Part shown: positions 26,920-37,595 of the stretch, one piece after another | How positions within the stretch are numbered: the stretch's first letter is position 1 | Layout: the number at the start of each line of letters is the position of its first letter | NCBI GenBank assembly: GCA_963841885.1 | Contig: CAWJEK010000029.1 | Coordinates: 18,053 to 82,052 of the forward strand | Direction: 5' to 3' | Source: Bog-756 sp963841885 | GTDB lineage: Bacteria > Actinomycetota > Acidimicrobiia > Acidimicrobiales > RAAP-2 | DNA: 64,000 nt | Translations under genes and position numbers: made by a program | Notes under the pieces: generated by a model | Database searches by the model: none | The model's input: the letters and a program-made list of their open reading frames with translations, nothing else | Told to the model about the DNA's origin: nothing

Positions 26920-29402
26920 ATGTCCGACGCCATTTCCGTTTCGGCGCCCATCAGCGGCACCGACAAGACACTCAGCTTCGAGGCGGGCAAGCTCGCCCAA
27001 CTGGCCGACGGCGCCGTCGTCGGCCGCATCGGCGACACCGTCCTGCTGGCCACCGCCACGGCCTCCCGGTCGGTGCGCGAGGGGGCGGACTTCTTTCCCC
27101 TCACCGTCGACATCGAGGAGCGGACCTACGCCGCCGGCAAGATCCCCGGCTCGTTCTTCCGCCGGGAGGGCAAGTCCTCCGACCAGGCCATCCTGACCTG
27201 CCGCCTCATCGACCGGCCGCTGCGCCCGTCGTTCCCGAAGGGCTTCCGCAACGAGGTCCACATCGTCGGGACCATCTTCGGCGCCGACCAGGAGAACCCG
27301 CACGACGTGCTGGCCATCAACTCCGCCTCGGCCGCCCTGATGCTCTCGGGCATCCCCTTCGAGGGCCCCATCGGCGCCGTCCGGGTGGCCTACTCGACCG
27401 ACGGTCAGTGGATCCCGCATCCCACCTTCGAGGAGGGCGAGGAGTCGACCTTCGAGCTGGTCGTCGCCGGCCGGGCTCTGGACGAGACGCCCGACGCCGA
27501 CATCGCCATCATGATGGTGGAGGCCGGCGGCTCCGAGCGCTCCTTCCAGTACTACGAGGAGGGCGCCCCCCAGGTCGACCGAAGAGGTCCTGGCCTCCGG
27601 GCTGGAGGCCGCCAAGACCTGGATCCGCGAGTCGATCGTGCTCCAGCGTGAACTCGTGGCCGCCTTCGTGGCCGCCCGCGGCACCATCGAGACGATGGAG
27701 TACTCGACGTTCTCCGACTACGGGGACGACGTGTTCGCCCGGGTCGAGGAGGTCGGCACCGCCGGCCTGGCCGCCGCCAACGTCGCTGACCCCCAAGGCC
27801 GACCGCAACGCCGGCCTGGCCGAGGTGACCGAGTCGATCCTGTCCGAGCTGGCCGACGAGTTCGCCGGCCGTGAGAGCGAGGTCAAGGGCGCCATCCGCG
27901 GCCTGACCAAGAAGCTGGTCCGCAAGCGGATCGTGGAGGAGGGGCTCCGTATCGACGGGCGCACCACCACCGACATCCGGCCGCTGTCCGCCGAGGTCGA
28001 CCTCTTCCCGACGGCCCACGGGTCGGCCCTGTTCCAGCGGGGCGAGACCCAGGTCCTGAACGTCACGACCCTGGGCATGCCCCGCATGAACCAGCTGCTC
28101 GACACCATCACCCCGGTCGAGTCGAAGCGGTACATGCACCACTACAACTTCCCGCCCTTCTCGACGGGGGAGACCGGCTTCATGCGGGGTCCCAAGCGCC
28201 GCGAGATCGGTCACGGCCTCCTGGCCGAGCGGGCCCTCCTCCCCGTCATCCCCTACGAGGAGGACTTCCCCTACACCTTCCGTCTGGTGTCCGACGTGCT
28301 GTCGTCCAACGGCTCGACGTCGATGGCGTCGGTCTGCGGCTCGACCCTGTCCCTGATGGCCGCCGGTGTGCCCCTGAAGGCCCCGGTCGCCGGCATCGCC
28401 ATGGGCCTCGTCTACGACGGTGGCCAGTACGTGACCCTCACCGACATCCTCGGCGCAGAGGACGCGTTCGGCGACATGGACTTCAAGGTGGCCGGCACGC
28501 GTGACGTGGTGACCGCCCTGCAGCTCGACACCAAGATCGACGGACTGCCCCTCGACGTGCTGACCAAGGCGCTCATGCAGGCCAAGGACGCCCGGCTCAC
28601 CATCCTCGACGTGATGGCCGCCGCCATCCCCGAGCCCCGGGCCGACGTCGCCCCTTCGGCGCCGAAGATCATCTCCTTCGAGATTCCCATGGACAAGATC
28701 GGCGAGGTCATCGGGCCCAAGGGCAAGGTCATCAACGCCCTCCAGCAGGAGACCGGGGCCGACATCGCCGTCGACGACGACGGCATGGTCGGGACGGTCA
28801 CCATCGGCGCCAAGGACGGCAACACGGTGGAGGAGGCCCGTCGGCGCATCTCGACGATCCTCGACCCGCCGCTCGCCGAGGTCGGCGCCACGTACCAGGG
28901 CAAGGTCGTGAACATCACCAAGTTCGGTGCATTCGTGAACATCCTGCCCGGGCCGGGACGGTCTCCTGCACATCTCCAAGATGGGCCAGGGCAAGCGGAT
29001 CGAGCGCGTCGAGGACGTGTTCGAGCTCGGCCAGCCCGTCGAGGTGAAGGTCGACGACATCGATCCCCAGGGCAAGGTGTCGCTGTCGCTGGCCGGGGAG
29101 GCCCCTGCGGCCGCCTCGGGTGGAAACGGCGGGGGCCGCGGCTCGCGTGACGGTGGCTCGCGTGACGGTGGCTCGCGGTCCGAGGGCTCGCGCGGCAGCT
29201 CCCGTGGTGACCATGCCGATCCCGACGGTGGGGAGGAGCCCGGCCCACGTCGGCAGCCGGCGCCCCGGCCGGCGCCGCCTCCTTCGAGGACATCTTCGAA
29301 GAGGAGCTGGTCCAGGAGTTCGGGGACCTCGGTCCGGCCGCCGCCGAGACGTCCGACCGCCCGAGGGGCGGGGGCGGCCGGGGCGGGCGTCGCCGTCGTT
29401 GA
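26920..29402 (+). CDS. pnp: Polyribonucleotide nucleotidyltransferase, four frameshifts
   Basis: About 825 residues when repaired. Two RNase PH-like cores are visible (FEAGKLAQLADGAVVGRIG and ETGFMRGPKRREIGHGLLAE), then a KH domain (EVIGPKGKVINALQQETGA) and an S1 domain (KVVNITKFGAFVNILPG then DGLLHISKMG). Breaks: extra C near 27580, extra C in a five-C run near 27790, extra C near 28950, and one between 29230 and 29290. The end is a Gly/Arg-rich tail stopping at 29400-29402. ATG 26920 follows AAGGAG. Degrades RNA by phosphorolysis. Confidence 0.93.
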
Positions 29403-29418
29403 GCATCGCGCACCTGTC

Positions 29419-29445
29419 GTGGACCGGCCCTCGGGGCCGGTCCAC
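29419..29445 (+). terminator. Strong hairpin after pnp
   Basis: GTGGACCGGCCC (29419-29430), loop TCG, GGGCCGGTCCAC (29434-29445): a perfect 12-bp stem 16 bases after the pnp stop. No T-run. Confidence 0.65.
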
Positions 29446-29502
29446 GGTCGGCGGGCACGCCGCGGCCGGGCCGGTGGCCGGGTCCGAGGCCGGACGGGCG
29501 CG

Positions 29503-30759
29503 ATGATCCGGACCGACCACCTGGACTCGGGGCTGACCGTCGTCACCGAGACCATGGCCGAGGCGCGCTCGGTGTGCATCGGCTTCTGGGTGGGGACCGG
29601 CTCCCGCGACGAGGCGCCCGAGTCGGCCGGCTCGAGCCACTTCCTCGAGCACCTGCTGTTCAAGGGGACCGATGACCGGTCCGCCTCGGCGATCGCCGAG
29701 GCGGTCGACGAGGTGGGTGGTGATTTCAACGCCTTCACCACCAAGGAGTACACCTCGTTCTACATCCGGCTGCTGGCCGAGCACGTGGAGCTCGGACTGG
29801 AGATCCTGTCGGACATCATGTGGCGACCCACGCTGCGCGGGACCGATCTCGACGCCGAACGCCAGGTCATCCTCGACGAGATCCTGATGCACGCCGACGA
29901 GCCGGCGGACGAGGCGGCGGAGCAGAGCTCGGCCACCCTCTTCCCGGGTCACCCCCTGGGTCGCGAGGTCCTGGGCACCCAGTCGTCCGTCGAGGCCATG
30001 ACCGACACCCGTATCCGCACCTTCTTCGACGAGCACTACCTGCCCGGCAACATGGTGGTCGCGGTGGCCGGCGACCTCGACCACGACCGGGTGGTGGCCG
30101 GGCTCGCCGAACGCGCCGGGGACCACCGGGGAGGGAGCGGCCCGGAGCGCACCAGGCCCGACGACCACGTGACCCCGCTGGCCGTCACCCGGCGGTCCAC
30201 CGAGCAGGCCCATGTCGTGCTCGCCGCCCGATCGGTCGACCGCAACCACCCGAGCCGCTACGCACTGGCCGTGCTCAACCACGTGCTGGGCGGGGGCCTG
30301 TCGAGTCGCCTGTTCCAGGAGATCCGCGAGCGCCGGGGCCTGGCCTACTCGGTGTGGTCGGAGCGGGTCGCCTACGTCGACGCCGGATTTCTCAGCGTGG
30401 GCCTCGGCACCGGCCCCGAGCACGTGGCCGAGGTCCTCGACATCGTCACCGACGAGTTGGCGGCCCTGGGCGCCGACGGGATCACCGAGCGCGAGCTGGC
30501 CATCGCCAAGGGCAACCTCCGGGCCGAGACCCTCCTGGCCTGCGAGGACTCCGGTGCCCGGATGAGCCGGATCGGGGCCGGCATGCTGCTCCACGGTGAG
30601 GTCCTGTCGGTCGACGAGGTGCTGTCCCGGGTGGAGGCACTCACCCTGGAGGACATCCACGAGGCCGCCCGGGCCCTGGTGGCCGCTCCCCGCACCCTGT
30701 CGGTGGTGGGGGCGTTCGACGACTCCGACTTCGACGCGACGGCGTTGGGACTCGGCTGA
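29503..30759 (+). CDS. M16-family zinc peptidase (PepR-type)
   Basis: 418 residues, intact. The inverted zinc motif HFLEH gives ligands His46 and His50 with catalytic Glu49, and Glu126 in ERQVILDEI is the third ligand. The C-terminal half carries LGGGLSSRLFQEIRERRGLAYSV, the R/Y substrate-binding pair region. Mycobacterial and other actinobacterial genomes place this pitrilysin-like peptidase directly after pnp. Cytosolic, no signal peptide. Confidence 0.9.
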   Translation: MIRTDHLDSGLTVVTETMAEARSVCIGFWVGTGSRDEAPESAGSSHFLEHLLFKGTDDRSASAIAEAVDEVGGDFNAFTTKEYTSFYIRLLAEHVELGLEILSDIMWRPTLRGTDLDAERQVILDEILMHADEPADEAAEQSSATLFPGHPLGREVLGTQSSVEAMTDTRIRTFFDEHYLPGNMVVAVAGDLDHDRVVAGLAERAGDHRGGSGPERTRPDDHVTPLAVTRRSTEQAHVVLAARSVDRNHPSRYALAVLNHVLGGGLSSRLFQEIRERRGLAYSVWSERVAYVDAGFLSVGLGTGPEHVAEVLDIVTDELAALGADGITERELAIAKGNLRAETLLACEDSGARMSRIGAGMLLHGEVLSVDEVLSRVEALTLEDIHEAARALVAAPRTLSVVGAFDDSDFDATALGLG

Positions 30760-30837
30760 GGCGACGGCGATCGCGTTCCGGGGCCTCCGGGTGCCGCGCG
30801 GCATCGTCGGCACCCGGGCCATGTCGGGCGGCTTGGC

Positions 30838-30843
30838 TAGGGT
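30838..30843 (+). promoter_or_regulatory. TAGGGT box, leaderless-type promoter of dapB
   Basis: TAGGGT ends seven bases before the dapB ATG, so transcription would start at or very near the start codon. Confidence 0.45.
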
Positions 30844-30850
30844 GACCGGC

Positions 30851-31684
30851 ATGCGAGTCGGAGTCGTCGGCGCCGGTGGTCGGATGGGTCGGGAGGTGTG
30901 TCGGGCCGTGCTGGGCCGGCCGGGACTTGACCTCGTGGCCGCGGTGGATCCGCAGTGGGCGGGGAGATCCGTGGGCGAGTTGCTCGGCACCGCCTCACCC
31001 GATCCGGAACCGTTGACCGTCTCCGAAGGCCTCGACGCGCTGGGCGCGGCGGGGGCCGAGGTCGTGGTGGACTTCACGCATCTGGAGGTGTCCCGTGCCA
31101 CCCTCGCCTTCTCCGCGGCCGCCGGGATCCACGTCGTCGTCGGGACCACCGGATTCACCCAGGACGACCTCGACGAGCTGGCGCACCTGTTCGTGGCCGA
31201 CGGGGAGGACGGGGCCACGAAGGCCCACTGCATCGTGGCCGCCAACTTCGCCATCGGGGCCGTGCTGATGATGCGGTTCGCGGCGTTGGCCGCTCCGTGG
31301 TTCGACTCCGCCGAGATCGTCGAACTCCATCACGAGGCCAAGCGGGACGCCCCGTCGGGCACCTCGCTCCGCACGGCCGAGGGCATGGCCGCGGCCCGGA
31401 CCGACGCCGGACGGGACGGATTCCTGCCCGACGCCACGACGACGGTGGTGGTCGACGGGGCCCGCGGGGGTGCCGGACCCGGCGGCATCCGGATGCACTC
31501 GGTCCGGCTGCCCGGACTGGTGGCCCACCAGGAGGTGATCTTCGGGTCGCCGGGCCAGGGCCTCACGATCCGGCACGACTCCTACGACCGGGTGTCGTTC
31601 ATGGACGGTGTGGTGCTGGCGGTGGAGTCGGTGGCCGGCCGCCCCGGGCTGACCCTCGGCATCGAGCCCCTCCTCGGGATCTGA
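30851..31684 (+). CDS. dapB: 4-hydroxy-tetrahydrodipicolinate reductase
   Basis: 277 residues, intact. The Rossmann start MRVGVVGAGGRMGREV, VVVGTTGFTQDDLD, ANFAIGAVLMMRF and the catalytic IVELHHEAKRDAPSGTSL are all present, as is RMHSVRLPGLVAHQEVIFG. It performs the second committed step to diaminopimelate and lysine. dapA follows 2.9 kb downstream, after two regulators and a ferritin-like gene. Confidence 0.95.
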   Translation: MRVGVVGAGGRMGREVCRAVLGRPGLDLVAAVDPQWAGRSVGELLGTASPDPEPLTVSEGLDALGAAGAEVVVDFTHLEVSRATLAFSAAAGIHVVVGTTGFTQDDLDELAHLFVADGEDGATKAHCIVAANFAIGAVLMMRFAALAAPWFDSAEIVELHHEAKRDAPSGTSLRTAEGMAAARTDAGRDGFLPDATTTVVVDGARGGAGPGGIRMHSVRLPGLVAHQEVIFGSPGQGLTIRHDSYDRVSFMDGVVLAVESVAGRPGLTLGIEPLLGI

Positions 31685-31692
31685 GCGGCGGG

Positions 31693-32272
31693 GTGGCGGT
31701 GGAGACCCGGCAGCGGATCGTGGAGGCGACCTACGCCTGCGTGGCCCGACGCGGCATGGCCAAGACGACGGTCGAGGACGTGGCGCGGGAAGCGGGCATG
31801 TCCCGGGCCACCGTCTACCGGACGTTTCCCGGTGGACGCGACGAACTCATCGACGCCACCGTCTCGTGGGCCGTCTTCGACTTCTTCGCCAAGCTCTACG
31901 ACCGCATCCAGGGGGCGGCGGACCTCGAGGAGGTCATGGAGCGGGGCATCATGTTCGCCCACCGCTCGATCGTCGAGCACGAGGTCCTCCAGCGGGTGAT
32001 GCAGACCGAGCCGGACACCCTGCTTCCCGTCCCTGACCGTGGAGAGCAACCGGATCCGGGAGGGCATCGCCGAGGTGCTGGCCCCGTACGTGGTCGAGCG
32101 GGGGCTGGCTCCCGGGGTGGACCTCGGGGACGCGGCCGACTTCCTGGCGCGGATGGTCCTCTCGTACATCTCGGCTCCGGGCCGGTGGGACCTCGACCAG
32201 CCCGACCAGGTCGCCAGGCTGGTCCGGTCCGAGCTCCTGGCCGGAGTCGTGGTCCCGGTCCCCGGCGGCTGA
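31693..32272 (+). CDS. TetR-family regulator 1, frameshifted
   Basis: About 192 residues. The N-terminal HTH reads TVEDVAREAGMSRATVYRTF after RIVEATYACVARRGMAKT; the remaining helices form the ligand domain. An extra C near 32027 separates the two halves; the rest (LTVESNRIREGIAEVL to VVVPVPGG) is in the shifted frame. It starts nine bases after dapB, at GTG 31693. Its HTH is almost the same as that of the next gene, so the two are tandem paralogues. Confidence 0.82.
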
Positions 32273-32381
32273 AGAGCCGTTCACGCCGGTGGCCGGTATC
32301 CGGCCGGCCCGGGGTCCGGTCCGCCTCGGTCCCGACGTCCAGCCGTCCGGTGGCCACGGTCGAGCCGCCCGGTGACCATGG

Positions 32382-32417
32382 TTGACGGTGAGACAAAATC
32401 GTGACCTACCGTTTCAC
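32382..32417 (+). promoter_or_regulatory. Promoter with overlapping inverted repeat, TetR gene 2
   Basis: TTGACG (32382-32387) and TACCGT (32407-32412) make a 19-base-spaced promoter ending eight bases before GTG 32420. GTGAGAC (32388-32394) and GTTTCAC (32411-32417) form an inverted repeat with one mismatch inside it, a plausible TetR operator for autoregulation. Confidence 0.45.
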
Positions 32418-32419
32418 AA

Positions 32420-33182
32420 GTGGTACGTGCACGAGGGGGTCTCCATGTCGTCGACGCGGGCACCGTGGTGCCCCTGACGGTCGACGATGCCCGCCGACCG
32501 GCGCCCCTGCCCCCGGCTGCACCCGCGGTCTCGGACGCGTCGCCCCATCGGGAGCGCATCATCGACGGCACCTTGGCCTGCCTCGCCCGGCACGGAACCG
32601 CCAAGACCACGGTGGACGACATCGCCCGGGAGTCGGGCGTCTCGCGGGCCACCGTCTACCGGGCGTTCCCCGGCGGTCGGGACGAGATCCTCGGGGCGGT
32701 CGTGGACACCGAGATGGCCCGCCTCTTCAGCGCCCTCGGCGTCCGGCTCGGCACCGCCGGCGACCTGGGCACCGCCCTGGTCGGCGGCATCGTGGAGGCC
32801 TCGACCCGCCTCCGGGACCATGCCGCCCTGCACTTCCTGGTCGAGCACGAGCCCGGCCTCATCCTCGGCCACCTGGCGTTCGACGAGTCGGACCGCCTGC
32901 TGGTCACCGCGTCCCGGTTCGCCGCGCCGTTCCTCGCCCGTTGGATGACTTCGGACGAGGCCGGGCGGGTCGCCGAGTGGGCCACCCGGATCGTCCTGTC
33001 CTACGCCATCTCGCCGTCCGACCGGCTCGACCTGTGCGACGAGGCCGATGCCGAGCGCCTCGTCACCACGTTCATGCTCCCCGGCATCGAGGCGCTCCGG
33101 ACCTCGACCTCCCTCCCCATCGACATCACGCCGTTCCCCGGGGGCGACCGGTCCCGAAGAGGAGCCGGACCCCACCGGCTGA
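32420..33182 (+). CDS. TetR-family regulator 2
   Basis: About 250 residues. HRERIIDGTLACLARHGTA leads to TVDDIARESGVSRATVYRAF, nearly identical to the HTH of the preceding gene. A ligand-binding domain follows up to FMLPGIEALRTSTS. In the written frame there is no stop before the next gene; a one-base shift near 33140 gives an acidic tail ending EEEPDPTG and TGA at 33180-33182, which I take as the end. The first ~35 residues are variable, so a later start is possible. Probably controls the downstream ferritin-like gene. Confidence 0.8.
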
Positions 33183-33286
33183 ACGACCGACCACCGGACG
33201 CCGGTGCCCGGACGCACCCGCACCGACGAAGCTCCACCCAGACCGAACTCTCGACACCACCGACCGTCCGCAAGGGAGACACAGAC

Positions 33287-34422
33287 ATGAGCACCGAGAT
33301 GAGCAGCAACGAGGAGATCATCGGCCGCAAGGAGCTCGACGACCTCGAGGCCATCCTCGTCCGTCGTCGGCACGGAGGAGTCCGACGGCCGTCATGTCGT
33401 CGCACTCGGACTACGACTCCATCTTCACCTGGGACTACGAGAAGGGCGCCCGGCCCAAGCTCAACAAGCTCTACGAGAAGGCCAAGAACGCCCAGTGGAA
33501 CGGCGAGACCGACCTCCCGTGGGACATCGACGTCGACCAGGAGAAGCTGGTCGTCGAGGCGGCCGAGGCCCAGGGCGGCCACGCCGTCGGCTTCGACATC
33601 ACCGGGACACCGCTCGAGAAGTGGGGCGACAAGGAGTGGATCACCCTGGGCGTCGAGAGCCAGAACTGGACCCTGTCCCAGTTCCTCCACGGCGAGCAGG
33701 GCGCGCTGATCTGCACGGCCAAGATCGTCGAGTCGGTGCCGTGGATCGACGCCAAGTACTACGCGTCCACCCAGGTCATGGACGAGGCCCGGCACGTCGA
33801 GGTCTTCGCCAAGTACCTGGACGAGAAGCTGTCGGGCCACTACCCGGTCAACGCCCATCTGCGGATGCTGCTCGACGACATCATCGCCGACTCGCGCTGG
33901 GACATGACCTACCTGGGCATGCAGATCATGATCGAGGGGCTGGCACTCGCCGCCTTCGGATTCATGCACTCGATGACGCCCGACCCGCTGCTCAAGCAGC
34001 TGCTGCGCTACGTCATGGCCGACGAGGCCCGCCACGTGGCCTTCGGCGTGCTCAGCCTGCAGGAGTACTACGAGGGGCTCGACCACCGCCGAGCTGCGGG
34101 AGCGCCAGGAGTTCGCGTTCGAGGCCGCCGTCCGCATGCGCGACCGCTTCCTCCAGCAGGAGGTGTGGGCCCGGATGGGGATCGACCCCAAGGAGATCCT
34201 GCCCGTGGTGCTGTCGGCTCCGGACCGCACGAGTTCCAGGCGCTGCTGTTCTCCAAGATCGTCCCCAACTGCCGCAAACTCGGTCTGCTCGACGCCGCCG
34301 ACGGCTGGCTGCGGACCAAGTTCACGGAGTCGGGCGTCATCGAGTTCGAGTCGGCCGTCGACACCTCCGAGGAGTACGACGCCATGGCCGCGGTGCCCCC
34401 GACCCAGCGCGAGCTGGTCTGA
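33287..34422 (+). CDS. Ferritin-like di-iron protein, frameshifted
   Basis: About 375 residues once breaks near 33375, 34084 and 34220 are repaired. Two EARH metal motifs, MDEARHVEVFAKYL and MADEARHVAFGVLSL, lie on separate helices, with further carboxylates in HGEQGALICTAKIVE and MIEGLALAAFGFM. This fits a ferritin-like/ribonucleotide-reductase-R2-like di-iron oxidase. The TetR gene just upstream hints at lipid or xenobiotic oxidation, but the substrate is unknown. ATG 33287 has AAGGGAGACACAGAC upstream. Confidence 0.75.
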
Positions 34423-34478
34423 CCCGGAACGGGTCCCGGGGGCGTGGGCGCCCCGACGGGGGTGGCCCGCCGGGTTCC

Positions 34479-34499
34479 GCCGGGCGCGACACGCCCGGC
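34479..34499 (+). terminator. Hairpin between the ferritin-like gene and dapA
   Basis: GCCGGGCG (34479-34486), loop CGACA, CGCCCGGC (34492-34499). Two shorter stems precede it (34421-34435 and 34439-34454), so the whole intergenic stretch can fold strongly. Confidence 0.55.
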
Positions 34500-34551
34500 G
34501 ATCCGCCGGGACTCCGGCGTCGGCTGTCGGTCCTGCTGGTAGCCTGCGTCC

Positions 34552-35506
34552 GTGAGCCCCCTCCCGACCGCCGACCCGCCGGGCCGCACGATGACGGCGC
34601 CCGCTTCGGCTCGGTGGTGACCGCCATGGTCACCCCCTTCGGCCCGGACGGGGCCCTGGATCTCGACGCGGCCGCCGCCGTGGCCCGCCACCTGGCCGAC
34701 ACCGGGAGCGGAGAGCACTCGTGGTGGCCGGCACCACCGGCGAAGGCCCGGTGCTGACCGACGCCGAGCGGGTCGACCTGTTCCGGGCGGTCGTCGAGGC
34801 GGTCACCATCCCGGTCATCGCCTGGTCCGGAACCAACGACACCGCCCACTCCGTCCACATGACCGAGGAGGCCGCGGCCGCCGGGGCGGCGGGTGTCCTC
34901 GTGGTGACCCCGTACTACAACCGTCCGTCCGCGGCCGGCCTGTCGGCCCACTTCCGCGCCGTGGCCGCGGCCAGCCCACTGCCGGTGGTGCTGTACGACA
35001 TCCCGGTGCGGTCGGGCCGCCGGATCGGACCGGACCTGACCATCCAGCTGGCCCGCGAGGTGCCGAACATCGTGGCCGTCAAGGACGCCACCGGCGATGT
35101 CGCCTCGGCGGCCCGCGTGGTGGCCGAGGCGCCGGTCGACTTCGAGGTCTACTGGGGGGACGACTCGCTCGACCCTGCCCTTCGCGTCCATCGGCGGCGT
35201 GGGCGTCGTCAGTGTGGCCGCCCACTGGGCGGGCGCCTTGTTCGCCGAAATGTTCGCCGCCTACCGGGCCGGCGACGTGGACCGGGCGGCCGATGTCAAC
35301 CGGTGCCTCCTCGAGTCGTACCGCTTCGAGTCCTCCGACGAGTATCCCAACCCGGTGCCGGCCAAGGCCGCCTGCCGGGCGCTCGGGCTCCCGGTCGGCC
35401 AGTGCCGACTGCCGAACGCACCGGCCCCCCAGTCGCTCGACGACCAGGCCCGGTCCGTCGTGGCCGGGGTGGCCGCTCTCCTGCAGCACGGCAATCGGTT
35501 GCCTGA
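34552..35506 (+). CDS. dapA: 4-hydroxy-tetrahydrodipicolinate synthase, frameshifted
   Basis: FGSVVTAMVTPFGPDGALD opens the TIM barrel; VVAGTTGEGPVLTDAER carries the pyruvate-binding Thr-Thr-Gly; VVLYDIPVRSG holds the catalytic Tyr and NIVAVKDATGDV the Schiff-base Lys. Breaks lie near 34600, 34720, 35173 (extra G) and probably close to 35495. The GTG at 34552 follows TAGCCT (34540-34545) by six bases; ATG 34591 is an alternative start. First step of the lysine/DAP branch. dapA-rnj-ftsK order is conserved in mycobacteria. Confidence 0.9.
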
Positions 35507-37443
35507 ACCGAGCGAATTCCCGCAAGGCGGACGAGTTCCGGCGCAAGTCAGGAGGTCAGGCGCGGCCACCGGCTCGGGGTCGCGCTCGGGTGGTCCGGGG
35601 TCGGGCGGATCCGGATCGGGCGGATCCGGCGGTTCGGGTCGGCGGCGCAAGTCCGGAGACGGCGGGCAAGCCGTCGACGAGGTCGCCCGTCGAAGGCGGA
35701 CAGCGTCCTCGGCCCGCGAGACCGGCCAAGCCGGGGAAGTCGGCGTCCCGGCTCGACGAAGCGAGTCGTCGGGGTCCGCGCTCGCTCGGTCCGGATCGTA
35801 TTCCTCGGCGGCCTGGGCGAGATCGGCCGCAACTGCGCCTGCATCGAGGTCGACGGACGGATCCTCGTCCTCGACGTGGGGATCATGTTCCCGGACCCGG
35901 ACATGCCCGGCGTCGACCTGGTCCTGCCCGGACTTCACCTACCTGCGGGAGAACGCCGACCGGGTCGACGGGGTCATCCTCACCCACGGCCACGAGGACC
36001 ACACCGGCGGTCTGGCCTACCTGCTGCGGGACTTCCCGGTCGACGTCTACGGTTCCGAGCTGACGCTGTCGCTCGCCCGCAGCCGGGTGGACGAGGCGGG
36101 CATGGCCAGCCGGGCCAAGTTCATCCCGGTGCGGGACCACGAGCGGCGCCGGATCGGCCCGTGCGACGTGGAGTTCATCCCCGTCACCCACTCGGTGCCC
36201 CACGCGTTCGCCACGGCGTTCCACACCCCCCAGGGCATCGTCCTCCACTCGGGCGACTTCAAGATCGACCTCCACCCGGTCGACGGCCGCCGCACCGATC
36301 TCGCCCGCATGGGGGCGCTGGCCTCCGACCCGGGCATCCGGCTGCTGCTGGCCGACTCGACCAACGCCGAGGAGCCCGGGTTCACGGCCTCGGAGTCGAC
36401 CGTCGGCGCCACCCTGGAAAAGGTGTTCCTGGCCCGTCCCGACCGGCGGTTCATCGTCACCTGCTTCGCCAGCCACATCCACCGGGTCCAGCAGGTGGCC
36501 GACGCCGCCATCGCCGGCGGACGGGTCATCGCCACCCTGGGCCGGTCGATGCAGAAGAACGTGGCCCTCGCCCGCAAGCTCGACCTGCTCCACATCCCCG
36601 ACAGCGCCCTCGTCGACATCGAGGACGTAGACGACTACCCGCCCGGCCGGGTCTGCGTGATCAGCACGGGATCCCAGGGGGAGCCGATGTCGGCCCTGTC
36701 GCGCCTGGCCACCGGGGAGAACCGCTTCTTCAAGCTGCACGAGGACGACGTGGTCGTGATCAGCGCCCACCCGATCCCCGGCAACGAGTGGTCGGTCGGT
36801 CGGGTCATCGACAGCCTGCACCGCCGGGGCGTCGAGGTCATCCACTCCGGCGTCGAGAACGTCCACGTCAGCGGCCACGCCCGCCAGGGCGAGCTGGCCA
36901 TGCTCATGACGGTGACCCAGCCCGAGTTCTTCATCCCCGTCCACGGCGAGTACCGGCACATGGCCAACCACGTCCGGCTGGCCGCCACCATGGACATCGC
37001 CGGCGACCGGGTCCTGCTGTGCGAGGACGGTGACGCCGTCATCCTCGACGACCAGGGGATGCGCCGGGACGGCAACGTCCCGGGGGGCTACCTCTTCGTC
37101 GACGGGAGTTCGGTGGGCGACATCGGCCACGGCGTCCTGCGCGACCGGATGGTCCTGGCCGAGGAGGGCGTGGTCATGGCCGTGGCCACCGTCGACGTCA
37201 AGCAGGGCGAGGTGGTGGGCGTGCCCCAGATCGTGACCCGGGGCTGGGCCTACGACCAGGACACGGACGCCCTCCTCGACGAGGCCCGGGCCCAGGTCAC
37301 CAAGGCGCTCGAACAGGCGCTGTCGTCGGGGAGCTCGGACCACGAGAGCCTGAACCGGGTGGCCCGCAAGGCGCTCGGCAAGCTGGTGGGGGAGCGGACC
37401 CGTCAGCGCCCCATGATCGTGCCCGGTCATCGTCACCGTCTGA
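35507..37443 (+). CDS. rnj: Ribonuclease J, frameshifted
   Basis: The catalytic body starts at RIVFLGGLGEIGRNC (35792). The MBL motif is LTHGHEDHTGG; then HSGDFKIDLHPVDG, DSTNAEEPGF, and the beta-CASP markers ISTGSQGEPMSALSRLA and VHVSGHARQGEL are visible. Breaks at ~35930 (extra G) and ~37423 (extra C) are needed; the protein then ends MIVPVIVTV with TGA 37441-37443. The ~95 codons before the core are Gly/Ser/Arg-rich in every frame, so the start is unresolved and the given left end is approximate. Confidence 0.88.
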
Positions 37444-37595
37444 GCGCCGGGTCCTTCGGTCGGTGGCCGATGGCCGCAGGCCGCCCGTCAGCGGTCGACG
37501 GTCACCTGGCCGATCCCGACCCCGGGAGCCGCACCACCCACCGTGGGGAGGTGTCCCACTGACCGTGGGGTGCCAGGAGTAGCCTGGATCCCACT

